Below, piece after piece: positions 22,346 to 33,652 of a stretch of 64,000 nt of DNA. Each line of letters begins with the position of its first letter. The stretch's first letter is position 1. Where the stretch lies: contig NW_027488590.1 of NCBI RefSeq assembly GCF_050948215.1, forward strand, positions 568,001 to 632,000. Direction: 5' to 3'. Under the pieces are notes generated by a model that did no database searches, was not told where the DNA came from, and worked only from the letters and a program-made list of their open reading frames with translations. Source of the DNA: Halictus rubicundus (Eukaryota; Arthropoda; Insecta; Hymenoptera; Halictidae). The position numbers and the translations under genes were made by a program.

Positions 22346-23150
22346 GGTACACTCTCCCCCACGAGAGAATAGTACCGCGAGAGAACCGATTTTCGTCCGT
22401 CGCTGCGCATCTTCGCCCTGATTGGTCCCTTCCCAATGCACAGCGCATGCGCGCATTAACGCCACGCGATCCGCACAAAAACAGATTATTATTAATCTGT
22501 ACAAAAGCGTGATAGCGGAAAACCCGGGGATAAAATATAAGTCGCTGATTTTAAAGCTTGTCCAAAAGACAGGCATTGGTAGAGTCACCGTCACCAAAAC
22601 CCTGGCGGAATACAAATCTACGGGCAAAGTGACGTCGCCAAATAAAAAAAAGCGGCGCCTAAATATTTTGGAAAAAACTTCGGAAGCCGACATAATGGCG
22701 ATAAGGAGAAAAGTCCACAGCTTCTGGCTAAATCGAGAGTTACCAACTCTAAAAAAAATTGTAGCTGATGTGAACAGCAACGAGAATTTGCCGTCATTTA
22801 GCGAAACTACCCTCCATCGACTATTGCATCGTATGGAATTTAAATTTATTCAGCGAAAACGCAACAGCGCCCTCATCGATCAACCCCATATCATCTCCTG
22901 GCGGCAAAAGTAAGTGACAATCTACATTCAAAAATGTTTTTTTCCAAAAACTCAGTTTCTATCCTCGTTTCTTACAAAAATTTATTTCTTACTACTTTGT
23001 AGGTACCTCGAACACATCGAAAGTTTTCGTTCGGAAGGGCGGTCTATTTACTACCTGGACGAGACATGGATCAACGCCGGCGATTGCAAGTCCCGGCAGT
23101 GGACAGACACCAGCGTTACGCTCCGGGTACAAACGGGTTTGTGCTCCCCT
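22346..23150 (+). pseudogene. Tc1/mariner-type transposase with an intron, truncated
   Basis: A frame from about 22466 to 22909 encodes two N-terminal helix-turn-helix regions (KQIIINLYK..., TGIGRVTVTKTLAEYK). A GT-AG intron (22910-23002: GTAAGT...TTTGTAG) separates it from exon 2, in which YLDETWINAG holds the first catalytic Asp. Splicing restores the frame exactly (..RQ-K-YLEHIE..). The protein ends soon after (about 23150), so the second Asp and the Glu are lost. The left boundary is a TA in the ERV-B LTR (AGGTACACTCTCCCCC), as expected for TA-targeting elements. Confidence 0.65.
22910..23002 (+). other. Intron of the Tc1/mariner-type transposase
   Basis: 93 bp, GTAAGT donor, TTTGTAG acceptor and a pyrimidine-rich 3' part. 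It is required to keep the transposase frame. Confidence 0.7.
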
Positions 23151-23250
23151 GCTCTAAAGAACAAATTCGGTCGTTCAAAATAGGCAGAATTTTTCATCAA
23201 AATAGACAGTTTTTTGCGAATATCTCGGAAAATAAAGAGACCGCCGCACA
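23148..23250 (+). repeat. 103-bp repeat, copy 1
   Basis: CTAAAGAACAAATTCGGTCG to CGCCGCACAGTG recurs nearly unchanged at 24471-24572, about 1.3 kb downstream and in the same orientation. The function is unknown. It may be the end of a transposon. Confidence 0.8.
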
Positions 23251-23320
23251 GTGCGGACAAATGGCCTGTTTTCGGGCACTTCTCGTAATTTGGTTATTAA
23301 TGTATATATTAATGTATATA

Positions 23321-23673
23321 CAGAGTGGTTGGTAACTGGTGGTACAAGCGGAAAGGGGGTGATTCTACGCGAAAAAAGAAGTCGAAAATATAGAATAAGA
23401 ATTTTTCGTTTGAGGCTTTGTTTTCGAGAACATTGAGTTTGAAAATGCAGCCAATGTGCGTGTTATTCGATAGGAATTGTCTGCTGCGTCTGACCATGAC
23501 CTACCAATTCTACTTCCTACGCATACTAAAGCACGCGAACCCGGCGGATCTTTAAATTCGATTTTCTCGAAAACAAAGCCTCAAACGAAAAATTTTTATT
23601 CTATATTTTCGACTTCTTTTTTCGCGTAGAATCATCCCCTTTCCGCTTGTACCACCAGTTACCAACCACCCTG
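23321..23673. mobile_element. TA-targeting MITE with terminal inverted repeats of about 115 bp
   Basis: The left end CAGAGTGGTTGGTAACTGGT and the right end ACCAGTTACCAACCACCCTG are inverted copies. The arms continue for about 115 bp (23321-23435 against 23558-23673). It is flanked by TATA on both sides, as for Tc1/mariner-derived MITEs. The centre carries no transposase. Confidence 0.85.
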
Positions 23674-23974
23674 TATATAAGGCGCTAAAACTCAAGGAAA
23701 CGTTAAGAATATATTTCGCAGATGTTATAAGGGAATAGCAATCCCTAAGACCCGTATCCTATAAATTCCAAATTCAAGAAAACAAGATCTATTCAAATTA
23801 AAACATTGACAAAGAAATAATGAGAAAATACCTGCGAAATAACTTCTTAACGACTTCGAATACATTTTAACAATGTTATAACTCCGGAAACCACTACTAT
23901 GGACCACCCGTTAAATATATTTAAAGACTTTAACTATGCAGTAAATTAGCGCGGAAAACCATCAACAGATAAGG

Positions 23975-24052
23975 AGAAGACTCCAACTTATCTTCTTGCA
24001 AGACACGCAGATGAAGATCGGTTTACACCCTGACAACCAACAGGAAAAGTGT
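23975..24052 (+). repeat. ERV-A-family LTR fragment
   Basis: CTCCAACTTATCTTCTTGCA and the following roughly 60 bp match the LTR at 21692-21770. It is an isolated fragment. Confidence 0.7.
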
Positions 24053-24059
24053 AATGTTA

Positions 24060-24304
24060 CTTACATTGAAGATCCATTCCTCATCAGGTGGAAACCGAGA
24101 TGGTGACTGCATCCGTTGGCGAGCCTCACCCACTTGAAAACACTGAAAATAAATAATAACATGTATTCAACAGCAGAAGGTAAAGTTTTCAAGCTACTAC
24201 ACGCCGTAAGGAAAATAAATTGTAGAGACGACCTGAGAATAAATGAAGAAAACGTTTGCGGTACAGTTAGAAATTGTCTCTACCTGAAATATTTACACTT
24301 GTGA
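24060..24304 (+). pseudogene. Short unassigned coding-like remnant
   Basis: A 62-codon frame from 24116 has Leu spacing (LTHLKTLKINNN, LKYLHL) reminiscent of a leucine-rich-repeat or F-box/LRR protein end. It is the only candidate for a host-gene fragment in the window. The support is weak. Confidence 0.2.
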
Positions 24305-24470
24305 AGACCATTCAATGTTTATGAACTCAATGGATACATATATAGAAACAACTTATAGTGATCATGCATAAATTACTTCTGTGAAAGTGGGAGAACATCG
24401 ACTCGATAATTTCATAGGGTGGATAATAAAAGTCTCCTTGTGAATTTTAACCAAAGAACCTTCCCCCGCC

Positions 24471-24572
24471 CTAAAGATCAAATTCGGTCATTCAAAATAG
24501 GCAGAATTTTTCATCAAAATAGACAGTTTTTTGCGAATATCTCGGAAAATAAAGAGACCGCCGCACAGTGTT
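24471..24572 (+). repeat. 103-bp repeat, copy 2
   Basis: It matches 23148-23250 with only a few differences (for example CGGTCATTC for CGGTCGTTC). Confidence 0.8.
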
Positions 24573-25357
24573 GCCGAGGCGGCAAAAAATCCTTTTTATA
24601 AATTTTCGATTTTTATAAAAAAAAAATTATTTTTGTATAGCCTAATAGTGCGTGCATGATGTGCCAAAGTCAGATTTAAAAAAAAATTTTTACGGAGATA
24701 TACGCATGGTAAATAACCATTTCCTCGCTCCTGGGAATTCATCAGTTTTCAGTGCGATAGATATGTAATTAATCCGCCCATAATTGAATACTTAGGGGTC
24801 TACAAATCATATGGGTTATTGCAAATGGTTTCAACTATTGAATGGCAAAAAAAATTTTCCAAAAAAAGTTGTTTAACATTAAGTAATATGGACTAATCTG
24901 AAGCCCCTTTGTGTTACGCTCATTTTTTCTTTATGGAGGAATACAAAAAATCCTTTGAATACCTTCGATCTGGAACTAATCGTTTTGGCAAGTTATAATA
25001 TTGATCTAGCTTTGTGCAAAATATTTTAAGAGATACTTCGAGATGCTTTCGCCGCAATTTAAGTTTAAATATCAACTTTCAGAATTTCCGAGAATGAATC
25101 GCGCGGATGTCACGATTATTTGATGTTTCAGGTGAAATTTTTAAGGGATACAAATCAGATAATAAAAAAACTTGTGACATCCATACATATAAAAAAATAT
25201 TTAATAACAATTGTTTTATCTTACATAAATTATCTTTATAGCGTTCATTGGAGCACTACCAAAAAATACCTGTTGCATTTTTGCGACAGTGGTCCAGTGA
25301 ACGAAATCTTTGTTTATTTAACATAAAAAATTGTTATTGAATATTTTTTTATATGTA
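24573..25357. other. AT-rich spacer
   Basis: I see no gene, LTR or inverted repeat. Short frames here are not protein-like. Confidence 0.5.
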
Positions 25358-25658
25358 TCTGAATTATTTCAATAATTTATTGTTAAGATAATATATTTAT
25401 TATTTGAATTATCATTTCGATAGTTCACTGATAAAATAATTGTTTAAATAAATAAATATTTACAATTTGTTTCTATATTCATTATTTGAATTGTTATTTC
25501 AATTATTTATTGTTAAAATAACTTATTAAATAAATAAATTTTCACAATATGTTTCTATATTCATTATTTGAATTATTTCAATAATTTATTGTTCAAATAA
25601 CTGTTTAGACAATGTACACGTATTTACATAATTAATATAGGAATACATTTCTATAGAG
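25358..25658. repeat. AT-rich dispersed repeat (copy 2)
   Basis: Aligns with 10974-11272 with scattered changes. Its last 65 bp (25594-25658) equals the reverse complement of 11308-11372 exactly. It is cut at 25659 by TGTCACGTTCCC, an LTR-like start. Confidence 0.75.
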
Positions 25659-25659
25659 T

Positions 25660-26241
25660 TGTCACGTTCCCACGCAGTTGTGCACGGAACGTAACGGTAT
25701 CTAGAAACCGCTCTGCAGCACAGTTAGTTCCACCACCCGCCACCAGATGGCAACCGACCTCAATCACTCTCTCACTGCTAAAAATGTCCAACCACCCGCA
25801 TAATTACCCCCGACAAAAAACCGAATCTTTGGAAAAATACTCCACAAGCATAAGCTTTTAGTAAAATCCCCAGCTGATAGTGAAAGACGGTGCGTGTCTC
25901 TTGCACGTCCAGAACTAAGACGCTGCTCCCCCCCCCCCCCCGCATATCCTAAGCGAAGTCGGTGCGTGTCTCTAGCATGTCGGAGCCTAGGATATTCTTC
26001 ACCCTTTTTATTAACCCTTTCCCCCCTAGTAGTAGAACTTAATTACGCGTTATATATTACCCTCTCTAGTCTTAAGTTATAAATTAGTAAAACAGTTTAA
26101 AACACCCTGTGTTCGTGTTATCAGGCCAACATACATGTACATACATTTACCTTTTTTTTTGAATAAATTATCTATTTACCAGATATCTAAAAACCTTATT
26201 TATCGACCTTCACCCGTTATGACGGTTTTTCCCCTCTCCAC
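25660..26241 (+). repeat. Putative solo LTR
   Basis: It begins TGTCACGTTCCCACGC exactly where the dispersed repeat breaks off, contains AATAAA near 26162 and could end at CTCTCCACA. No primer site or target duplication was confirmed, so the right end is a guess. It includes a run of 14 C near 25928. Confidence 0.35.
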
Positions 26242-26261
26242 AACGAAATTGCGAATCATCC

Positions 26262-26811
26262 GCCTAATAGAATAGGATTGCCGCTCTCCTCAGAGCCGGA
26301 ACTGGGGTTTGGCGAAGGTGGCACCTGCCACGGGCGCAACGGTCATAGGGGCGCAACGCACGCAGGTCTCGTGGGGGCGCTATGCCAAATTTTTTATTTA
26401 CATGTACCGGAAAGGCGCGAATTTTTATTGGGTCCCGAGCGTCCGAGATTCCGAGGCCACGCGCCGCCCGCGCGCCGAGGCCGGCTCCCGTCCTAACGCC
26501 CAAGTCCAAGAAAGCCGTAGCGCCGCGCGCTGGTCTTCGGTTGGTCGTTCGGCGGGAAAACGCGAACGAGCGCGTAACGCGTAAGGGCGCGAGAAAGAAA
26601 ACAAAAGATGATTTCCACGATACCGCAGCTGTCACGCGGGCGACGACTGGACGGAGCACTGGCGACGCAGGGAAGCGCGTAACGGCGCGAGGAAGAAAAC
26701 AAAAGATGATTTGCACGATTGTACCGCAGTCGCCACGCGGACGACGACTGCCCGGAGCATCGGCGACGCAGGAATATAGTGTGAATTCACATAATACTTA
26801 GTCTGACATAT
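26262..26811. other. GC-rich block with a 98-bp tandem duplication
   Basis: GC-rich compared with its neighbours. Two copies of a 98-bp unit, each with AAAACAAAAGATGATTT, CCGCAG and CGACGACTG, lie at about 26575-26674 and 26675-26772. The overlapping short frames on both strands follow from GC content and are not taken as genes. Confidence 0.4.
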
Positions 26812-27635
26812 GCAAAGGGCCTAGCCGAATAAGATGGTCAAAACTGCCCTTAGACGTTTTTCAATAATTAATGAACCATTCGAAAGCTGACCAAGAAAAA
26901 CCCCTCTGAGCCAAATTTCAACCCCCTATCTTGCTCGTGAGGGTAGTTACAGGGTAAATTAGATTTTGAGCTTTTCCGTGCATTTTCCGCACTCTGATGC
27001 TTCCCAAAATTCTGAAAAAAATGTGACATATTTTGGACCCTAAGGCGGATTTTTGAGAATTTTTTCCGATTTTTTGGATGCAAACTGTGGTCGTAAAAAA
27101 TGAAAAACCTCAAAAAAATCGGAAAAATGCAGGTTTCTCAAAAATATGAAAACATGCTATTGAGCTGTTTAGTGCCCCCATAAAGTACCATAACAGGCAG
27201 TGTCCTCAATTTTTTTTAGATTTTTCTTGTGGGCACTTTTTGTCCAGACAAGAAAAACCGAATTTTTTCGACGTTTCTGCTATTAGGAGGAAAGTTACAC
27301 TTGTTGATTTTATCGCAAGTATATATTAAGTCATTTTTAACGTTATTACATTGAAACAAGTAAGTGTTTGACCTCAGAAATATGTTTTAAGAGAAAAATA
27401 AATTCTATTTCGTGCGATATATACCAGAATGTTCGCAACGTTTACAACGTCGCCGGTTGGCCGAGCAGTCAAGGTGTCGAACTACGGAGCGGAAACGCTG
27501 GGTTCGAATCCCGTCAAGGGTAAAGTTTTTTTTTCCATACATCATCTTTATTTTTTCAATTTTTTATTACATGGTTTATTCATGTGATTTTTAAAATATT
27601 TTTTTAATGTTTTAAAAATATTTAAGAAACATTTT
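26812..27635 (+). repeat. Left terminal inverted repeat of DNA-F
   Basis: Aligns with the reverse complement of 40877-41513 and 33470-33655 over its whole length with few changes. It contains the tRNA-like unit at 27449-27519 and preserves the uninterrupted sequence (GACGTTGTAAACG on the complementary strand) into which Gyp-D inserted in the right copy. Confidence 0.85.
27449..27533 (+). ncRNA. tRNA-like Pol III cassette in the left repeat of DNA-F
   Basis: GGCCGAGCAG gives a perfect A box (TGGCCGAGCAG). GTTCGAATC gives a perfect B box 50 bp later, and a run of nine T follows at 27525-27533 as a terminator. A hairpin AGCG-GAAA-CGCT sits where the long variable arm of a class II (Ser/Leu) tRNA would be, and the D and T stems can form. 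The acceptor stem does not pair and no anticodon arm is convincing, so this is tRNA-derived and not a working tRNA. Confidence 0.55.
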
Positions 27636-27979
27636 TGAGTAAAATATATGTAAATATAGTTTTAGAGTATCTACCACTTCCTCGATTCTCTAATTGTATA
27701 TGATCTTCATTACGGCCCTCTCTAACATTCTTAATATTAAAATTCATTAATCTGGTTTCTAAGCCTTGCGTCTTCATAAATTAGGGAGGAAATGAGAAGA
27801 ATTCTGAATAAATAACGCGCAGCAAAGTATTGGTTTTTGTCAAATTGAAAGAAAAGGGCTACATACTATCACTATTTTTAAAGTGAGGTATCAGGTACAA
27901 ATAAGCCTTAGCCATTCCTCTTTATTGTAACGTACATGAGGATGTATTTCCGTTTATAGTTACTTGATAGAAAACCATC
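27636..27979. other. Interior of DNA-F upstream of the transposase remnant
   Basis: AT-rich, with no intact frame. The N-terminal half of the transposase would be expected here but is not readable, so it is either deleted or heavily decayed. Confidence 0.4.
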
Positions 27980-28305
27980 ATGAAGAGGGGAGACTTTTGT
28001 ATTGTCGACAGAGGTTTTCGAGATGTTACATCTCATTTAACAGGTCTTGGTTTCAGAGTTCTCATGCCTGCTTTAAAAGGTAATCGTTCTCAACTTTCGA
28101 CGAAAGAGTCGAATTATTCCTGAAAAGTCACGAAAATTCATTGGGTTGTAGAGGCAATGTATAGTATACAAGGTCAAAAGTACCAGCTTCTACACAAACA
28201 AGTAGACAACGAAACCTTTCCAAAAATTGGATATAATTGGAACTGCAAAACGACTCCATTTCAAACAGTATCCTCGGTAGATACTCTGGATTTTCCGGAA
28301 ATGAC
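27980..28305 (+). pseudogene. DDE transposase remnant of DNA-F, part 1 (DDE_Tnp_4/ISL2EU-like)
   Basis: The frame reads GDFCIVDRGFRDV, MPALKGNRSQLS and then, after one TGA at 28121, VTKIHWVVEAMYSIQGQKY. The DRGF block carries the second catalytic Asp and WVVEA the final Glu of the DDE_Tnp_4 (PIF/Harbinger-ISL2EU type) fold. The frame enters the Cop-E target site at 28301-28305 and resumes at 33284. One nonsense codon and the missing first Asp make it inactive. Confidence 0.65.
28301..28305. repeat. Target-site duplication of Cop-E, left
   Basis: ATGAC precedes the left LTR and is repeated at 33284-33288 after the right LTR. Five bases is the usual Copia duplication. Confidence 0.95.
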
Positions 28306-28605
28306 TGTTAGGAAATAGCAAATACAAAGTAATATCCGTAACAGGAAACTGCATTACCAACCTGGTTACAAAGGATCTAATTACTAATTACCGTAACGAT
28401 CAGCAGATGGATGGATGGCGTGTAAATAGACGCGCTCTTTTTCACTTTTACGACGATTCCTTCTGTGTCCTTCCGCGGAGCTGTAAACAGCTTGTCTGTC
28501 GTGTGCTATCGTTGCAAAACTATTACGAGTTTGTTTAAATATACGTCTTATAGTCAATTGACATTGTTCGCGAGTGCGTCAAATTATTTAATTACCCCTG
28601 CCACA
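28306..28605 (+). repeat. 5' LTR of Cop-E
   Basis: It runs from TGTTAGGAAATAGC to CCCCTGCCACA, 300 bp, the same as 32984-33283. Confidence 0.95.
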
Positions 28606-28619
28606 GGTTATGGGCCCAG
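28606..28619 (+). promoter_or_regulatory. Primer-binding site of Cop-E
   Basis: GGTTATGGGCCCAG directly follows the LTR, the kind of sequence primed by a half initiator-methionine tRNA in Copia elements. Confidence 0.8.
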
Positions 28620-28743
28620 GTATTGGCGAAAAGCCGCAATATATATCAGAGAAAGTTCGACGCAATTCGCGACCACGTTTTCACGCGACCACGTGGCGAG
28701 TAAAATAACGGTAATTTTCATTAGTGGTGCTCAAATTACAAAA

Positions 28744-29375
28744 ATGGCTGGAAGTACGATCAAGTTTGATAAATTAAATAAGAACAATTATGATACGTGG
28801 AGAATGCAGATGCAAGCGACGTTGGTAAAAGATGGCCTATGGGGTTACGTTAACGGTACCGTGATCAAACCAGAAAACTCTCCGACAGAAAATGTCTGGA
28901 AAATACAAGATGAGAAGGCTATGGCAGATATTGTGCTATCAGTTGAATCGTCGGAGCTGATACACTTAAAGAAAATACAGACGTCGAGAGAAGCATGGCT
29001 GAAGCTGGAGGCCATATACCAATCGAGAGGGCCGGCGCGAAAAGCGTTGCTACTCAAAAGAATAATAACGAACAAAATGAATGAAGGAGGGGACTTGAGG
29101 AATCACTTGTCCGATTTTTTTGATACTAAGGATAAATTAGCCGAGATCGGAATTGAGATAAATGAACAGTTGCTCTCGATACTATTGTTATACAGCCTGC
29201 CGTCTACTTTTGAAACGTTCCGACGAGCAATCACTACACGGGATGATATACCCGAACCAGACGTGCTCAAAATAAAAATAATGGAAGATCACGAGTCAAG
29301 AGAAAATCTAGAGCCGTGTCGAGAGATACAAACGAATCAGGATGCAATGTTCGCGAAAAGCTCGCAGAGGTACCC

Positions 29376-29413
<38 letters not shown>

Positions 29414-32400
29414 CGACCAACCAAGTACCGAACAATAGCGAGTATCGTCGACGACCAAGTCAGGTATCGAATACTTGGAAGGGACCACGAAATAACACAC
29501 ATAAAAGGATTGAATGTCATAGATGCCACAAATTCGGACATATGTCTCGAAATTGCAGAGTAAATCTGCATAGATCACAGGCACCAAGACAACGCGAGGA
29601 TGGAAATTACAGTCAAGTAGAACAAACGGATGAAATTGCCCTGTTAAATGCAGAGGAAATCAGAAAGCAACCAACAACGTGGTGCCTAGATAGCGGCTGC
29701 TCATCGCACATGGTTGCTGACAAAAATTTATTTAGAGAACTGACTCCAGTTGAAAAATCGTTAAATTTGGCAAACAATAAGTCAACCAAAATAACAGGAG
29801 TCGGAAATGTGGAAATGACCATCACAAACCGCCGTAAACCACTCAAGGTAAATTTAGATAATGTATATCACGTTAATGACCTTCGTACAAATTTACTTTC
29901 AGTTGCAAAAATAGCTGATCGAGGATACAGAACGGTGTTCGGAAAGGACGAAGCAAAAATAATAAACAATAACAATGAAGTGGTAATGGCAGCAATAAGG
30001 AAAGGTGACCTATACTACATAACCGGTGAGAAAGAAGAAGCCAAACTATTGCATGAACCCAATACATGGAAACCGAGGAACGAAATCGAGATGTGGCACT
30101 ATAGGCTCGGCCACATAAATGAACAAGATTTAAAACGAATGATAAGTGACCAAAAGGTGTATGGTCTAAATATCAAAAAGATGGATAAATTACCCCAATG
30201 TGAGATCTGTGCAACAGAAAAAGCGTGTAAATTACCATTTCCAAAAACCGAGCTCGGAAGGACGAAAGATATACTTGAGATTGTACACAGTGACGTGTGG
30301 GGACCAGCACGTCAAGCATCGAATTCTGGCGCTAAATATTTTGTAATTTTTGTAGATGATAGGTCCAGATGGTGCGAAATTGAATTTTTGAAAGAGAAGT
30401 CTAATGTGCTTGAAGCATTCAAGAACTATAAGTCACGAGTGGAACGCCAAACCGGAAAGAAAATCAAATATTTACAGAGCGATAATGGGAAAGAATTTTG
30501 TAACCGAGAATTTAACGATTTTCTAACGAAGGAGGGAATCCAACGAAGACTGACAGCAGCCTATACCCCGGAACAAAACGGTGTGGCCGAAAGATTTAAT
30601 AGAACTCTAGTTGAGATGGCAAGATGTTTGCTGCGACAAGGTAATTTAGGCCCACAATTTTGGGCAGAGGCAGTGAATACCGCTGTGTATATACGAAATC
30701 GCTGTATCAGTAAGTCATTGAATGGTGAAATACCATATACCAAATGGACCGGTAAGATACCAACAGTACAATACTTAAGGAATTTCGGAAGCAAAGCGTT
30801 TGTGCTAAATAAAAACCGTCAAGGTGGTAAGCTCTCATCAAAAGCATTCCCGTCTGTTTTAGTAGGCTACTCCAATGTTTCCAAGGCTTACAGATTATGG
30901 TGTCCCGAATTGAAGAAAATTATTGTGAGCCGAGACGTAAAATTTTTTGATGAACCTAGAATGCGAGAAAATCGCAATGATACCAACACCAAAAACGAAA
31001 ATATGGTGTTTAAGGATAACGTGCAGATGCAGTTCCCAGATGAAAGGCAGGAGGAAGCTGCCGATGACAAAAACGATGACGAAACACCGGAAGTACCACA
31101 AAGAAGTATACAAATTCCAAGTCAAACAGGGAGACGAGGGAGAGGGAGACCCAGAATATTACGTACAGGATCAGTGGGTCGTCCCAGAAAAATATATAGT
31201 TCCTCAAGCGCAGGAAACATTGAAACCGTAATTGAAAATGAACAAGAATTAGAGGATGACGTTTTCGCAAATTTTATTGTAGATGCAGATCCTGAGACAT
31301 GGAGCGAAGCAGAGGCAGGAGATGACTCTGACGCATGGCATAAGGCGCTCGAAGAGGAATATTTAGCTCTAGTAAGAAACAATACCTGGGAAATTGTGGA
31401 GAGACAAAAGGACTGCAAAGTGATAGGGAACCGACTTGTACTACAGACAAAAACTGACGGGCATGGTACGAAAAAGAAAGTTCGACTTGTCGCAAAAGGA
31501 TGCGCCCAACGATTCGGAAGAGATTACACAGAAACTTATTCACCAGTGGTAAAAATGTCATCGGTACGATTACTGTCCGCAATAGCTGCAGAAATGGATT
31601 TAGAAATTCATCATATGGATGTGATAACCGCATATTTAAATAGCGAATTACATGAGACGGTATATATGGAAATACCAACTCAATTAGAACACGTACTAGC
31701 TAAAATAACAAATGGTAAGCCAGTTGGAAACAAACAAGAGAAGATCAATGATAAAAATATGTTGAAAACGGCTGAGAATTGGCTAAAATCAATGAATAAC
31801 GGAGGCGACAAAGTTTGTCTATTGAATAAAGCACTATATGGACTAAAACAGTCTGGTGTACAGTGGTACAAAACTCTACAACGAGAGCTAATTGAAGCAG
31901 GCTTAGAAGACAACTCTTACGACAAGTGCTTGTTCAGTAGACGAGATGGCGATGACATATTGTTGTTGGCAATATACGTCGATGATATTTTAATCGCATC
32001 GAATAGAAATGACTGGACAACGAGTGTGAAGCAACACTTAATTGGCAAATTTGCCATGAAAGACCTCGGAATGGCAAGCAAGTGCCTGGGGATAGAGTTC
32101 AAACAAGATTTAATCAAACATGAAGTACGTTTGACACAAGAAAAATATGTGTATCAGCTTCTGGAGAAGTTTGGCATGTCGGAGTGTAAAGCCGTATCCA
32201 CTCCGATGGAAATAAATTACAGTTTGCCACGTATAGCCGAAAACAATGGCAAAGATGATCGTTTTCCATACCAGCGATTAATCGGATGCCTTCTTTACCT
32301 TGCAGTATCTACGAGGCCAGACATTTCATTTGCCGTCAACTATCTAAGCCAATTCAATACGTGTTACCAGGAAATACATTGGAAAGCAGCCAAGAGGATC

Positions 32401-32928
32401 CTACGATACTTGAAGGGTACGACAAAGTACGGTATCGTGTACAGAAAATCCAGGAAAAATATGATCGGTATGGTGGATGCTGACTGGGGAGGCAACCCCA
32501 TAGACCGACGATCCACCACCGGATACGTATTCATATTGGCTAACGCACCAATATGTTGGGAAACGAAGAGACAACGAACGGTGGCATTATCAAGCACTGA
32601 AGCCGAGTACATGGCAATGTCGGAGGCTGCGAGAGAAACCATGTACTTACGAGGATTGCTCAAAGAAATAGGATTTAATAATGAGCGCACCATAATCCAA
32701 AATGACAGTCAAAGTGCCCAAAAGTCAATCTACAGCCAGGTAATACAGCCAAGATCCAAACATATTGACATTAGGTATCACTTCGTCAGAGATGCTGTAA
32801 AAAATGGGCAAATCCAGTTCGAATACACACCAACAGATCAGATGCCAGCTGATGTGCTCACAAAAGGTCTCAGCGGGCCCAAACACAGAAATTGTTTAAT
32901 TGGAATGGGTATGAGTGTATATAATTAA
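28744..32928 (+). CDS. gag-pol: Gag-Pol polyprotein of Cop-E
   Basis: The open frame extends upstream to 28465 inside the LTR. The ATG at 28744 (MAGSTIKFDKLNKNNYDTW) is chosen because it begins the conserved Copia Gag. About 1394 residues from there. Domains in order: Gag with an Asn run encoded by (AAT)n at 29378-29411; a zinc knuckle CHRCHKFGHMSRNC (29515-29556); protease LDSGCSSHM (29687); integrase zinc site HYRLGH...CEIC and catalytic core with HSDVWGP, SDNGKEF and the Glu of AERFNRTL (30290-30600); reverse transcriptase with the catalytic YVDDILIAS (31975-32002); RNase H with DADWGG and SSTEAEYMA (32477-32620). No stop or frameshift, so it may be functional. Confidence 0.95.
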
Positions 32929-32970
32929 TTATGTTGTTCTATACATGTTTTTCCTGTTCCAGAGATATAA

Positions 32971-32983
32971 CTTTGAGGGGAGG
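32971..32983 (+). promoter_or_regulatory. Polypurine tract of Cop-E
   Basis: TTTGAGGGGAGG lies immediately before the 3' LTR, as required for plus-strand priming. Confidence 0.8.
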
Positions 32984-33283
32984 TGTTAGGAAATAGCAAA
33001 TACAAAGTAATATCCGTAACAGGAAACTGCATTACCAACCTGGTTACAAAGGATCTAATTACTAATTACCGTAACGATCAGCAGATGGATGGATGGCGTG
33101 TAAATAGACGCGCTCTTTTTCACTTTTACGACGATTCCTTCTGTGTCCTTCCGCGGAGCTGTAAACAGCTTGTCTGTCGTGTGCTATCGTTGCAAAACTA
33201 TTACGAGTTTGTTTAAATATACGTCTTATAGTCAATTGACATTGTTCGCGAGTGCGTCAAATTATTTAATTACCCCTGCCACA
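32984..33283 (+). repeat. 3' LTR of Cop-E
   Basis: 300 bp, identical by eye to the 5' LTR. It is followed by the ATGAC duplication at 33284-33288. Confidence 0.95.
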
Positions 33284-33415
33284 ATGACAGAAGTAGATTT
33301 AAAAATTCTTTTCACGGAATCTTACCAATTTTCGCAAGCAATTTCTAATCTGGCGGAAATCGTGGACGAACACAATAATACAAATATTAATTTATTGCCT
33401 AATCCAAGAAAATAA
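33284..33415 (+). pseudogene. DDE transposase remnant of DNA-F, part 2
   Basis: After the ATGAC duplication the transposase frame continues in phase (TEVDLKILFTESYQFSQAI...) to a TAA at 33415. An ATG at the junction comes from the duplicated target and is not a real start. This is the C-terminal tail of the protein interrupted at 28305. Confidence 0.65.
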
Positions 33416-33567
33416 TATCATTAAATTCGAAGTCAAATCGGAGTAATATAAATAAAAGTTAGTTAAAAATGTTACCTCAATATTTTTTAAAAACATTTAA
33501 AAAATATTGTTAAAATCACATGAATAAACTATATAAGAAATTGAAAAAATAAAGATGATGTATGGAA

Positions 33568-33652
33568 AAAAAACTTTACCCTCGACGGGATTAGAACCCA
33601 GCGTTTCCGCTCCGTAGTTCGACACCTTGACTGCTCGGCCAACCGGCGACGT
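33568..33652 (-). ncRNA. tRNA-like Pol III cassette in the right repeat of DNA-F
   Basis: Mirror copy of 27449-27533. The A box is intact. The B box reads GTTCTAATC, with one change from consensus, and the T run is preserved (A run on the plus strand). The variable-arm-like hairpin is unchanged. Confidence 0.5.

Larger units (their letters stand above)
28306..33283 (+). mobile_element. Complete Copia retrotransposon Cop-E
   Basis: 4978 bp with two 300-bp LTRs (28306-28605 and 32984-33283) that I find identical by eye, a 5-bp ATGAC duplication, an initiator-Met type primer site, a purine tract and one uninterrupted gag-pol frame. It inserted into the transposase gene of DNA-F. Identical LTRs imply a very recent insertion. 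Confidence 0.95.

Noticed and set aside
27449..27520. Functional tRNA-Ser or tRNA-Leu gene
   Set aside because: A and B boxes are good, but the acceptor stem does not pair and no anticodon arm forms. It is kept as a tRNA-like unit only.
28465..28743. Upstream extension of the Copia frame into the LTR as coding sequence
   Set aside because: It lies in the LTR and leader. The conserved Gag begins at the ATG at 28744.
29375..29587. Minus-strand Tyr-rich frame in Cop-E
   Set aside because: It is a shadow of the (AAT)n tract encoding the Asn run in Gag.
33143..33283. Short frame starting in the 3' LTR of Cop-E as a gene
   Set aside because: It is the LTR copy of the same leader frame, fused by chance to the transposase tail of DNA-F.
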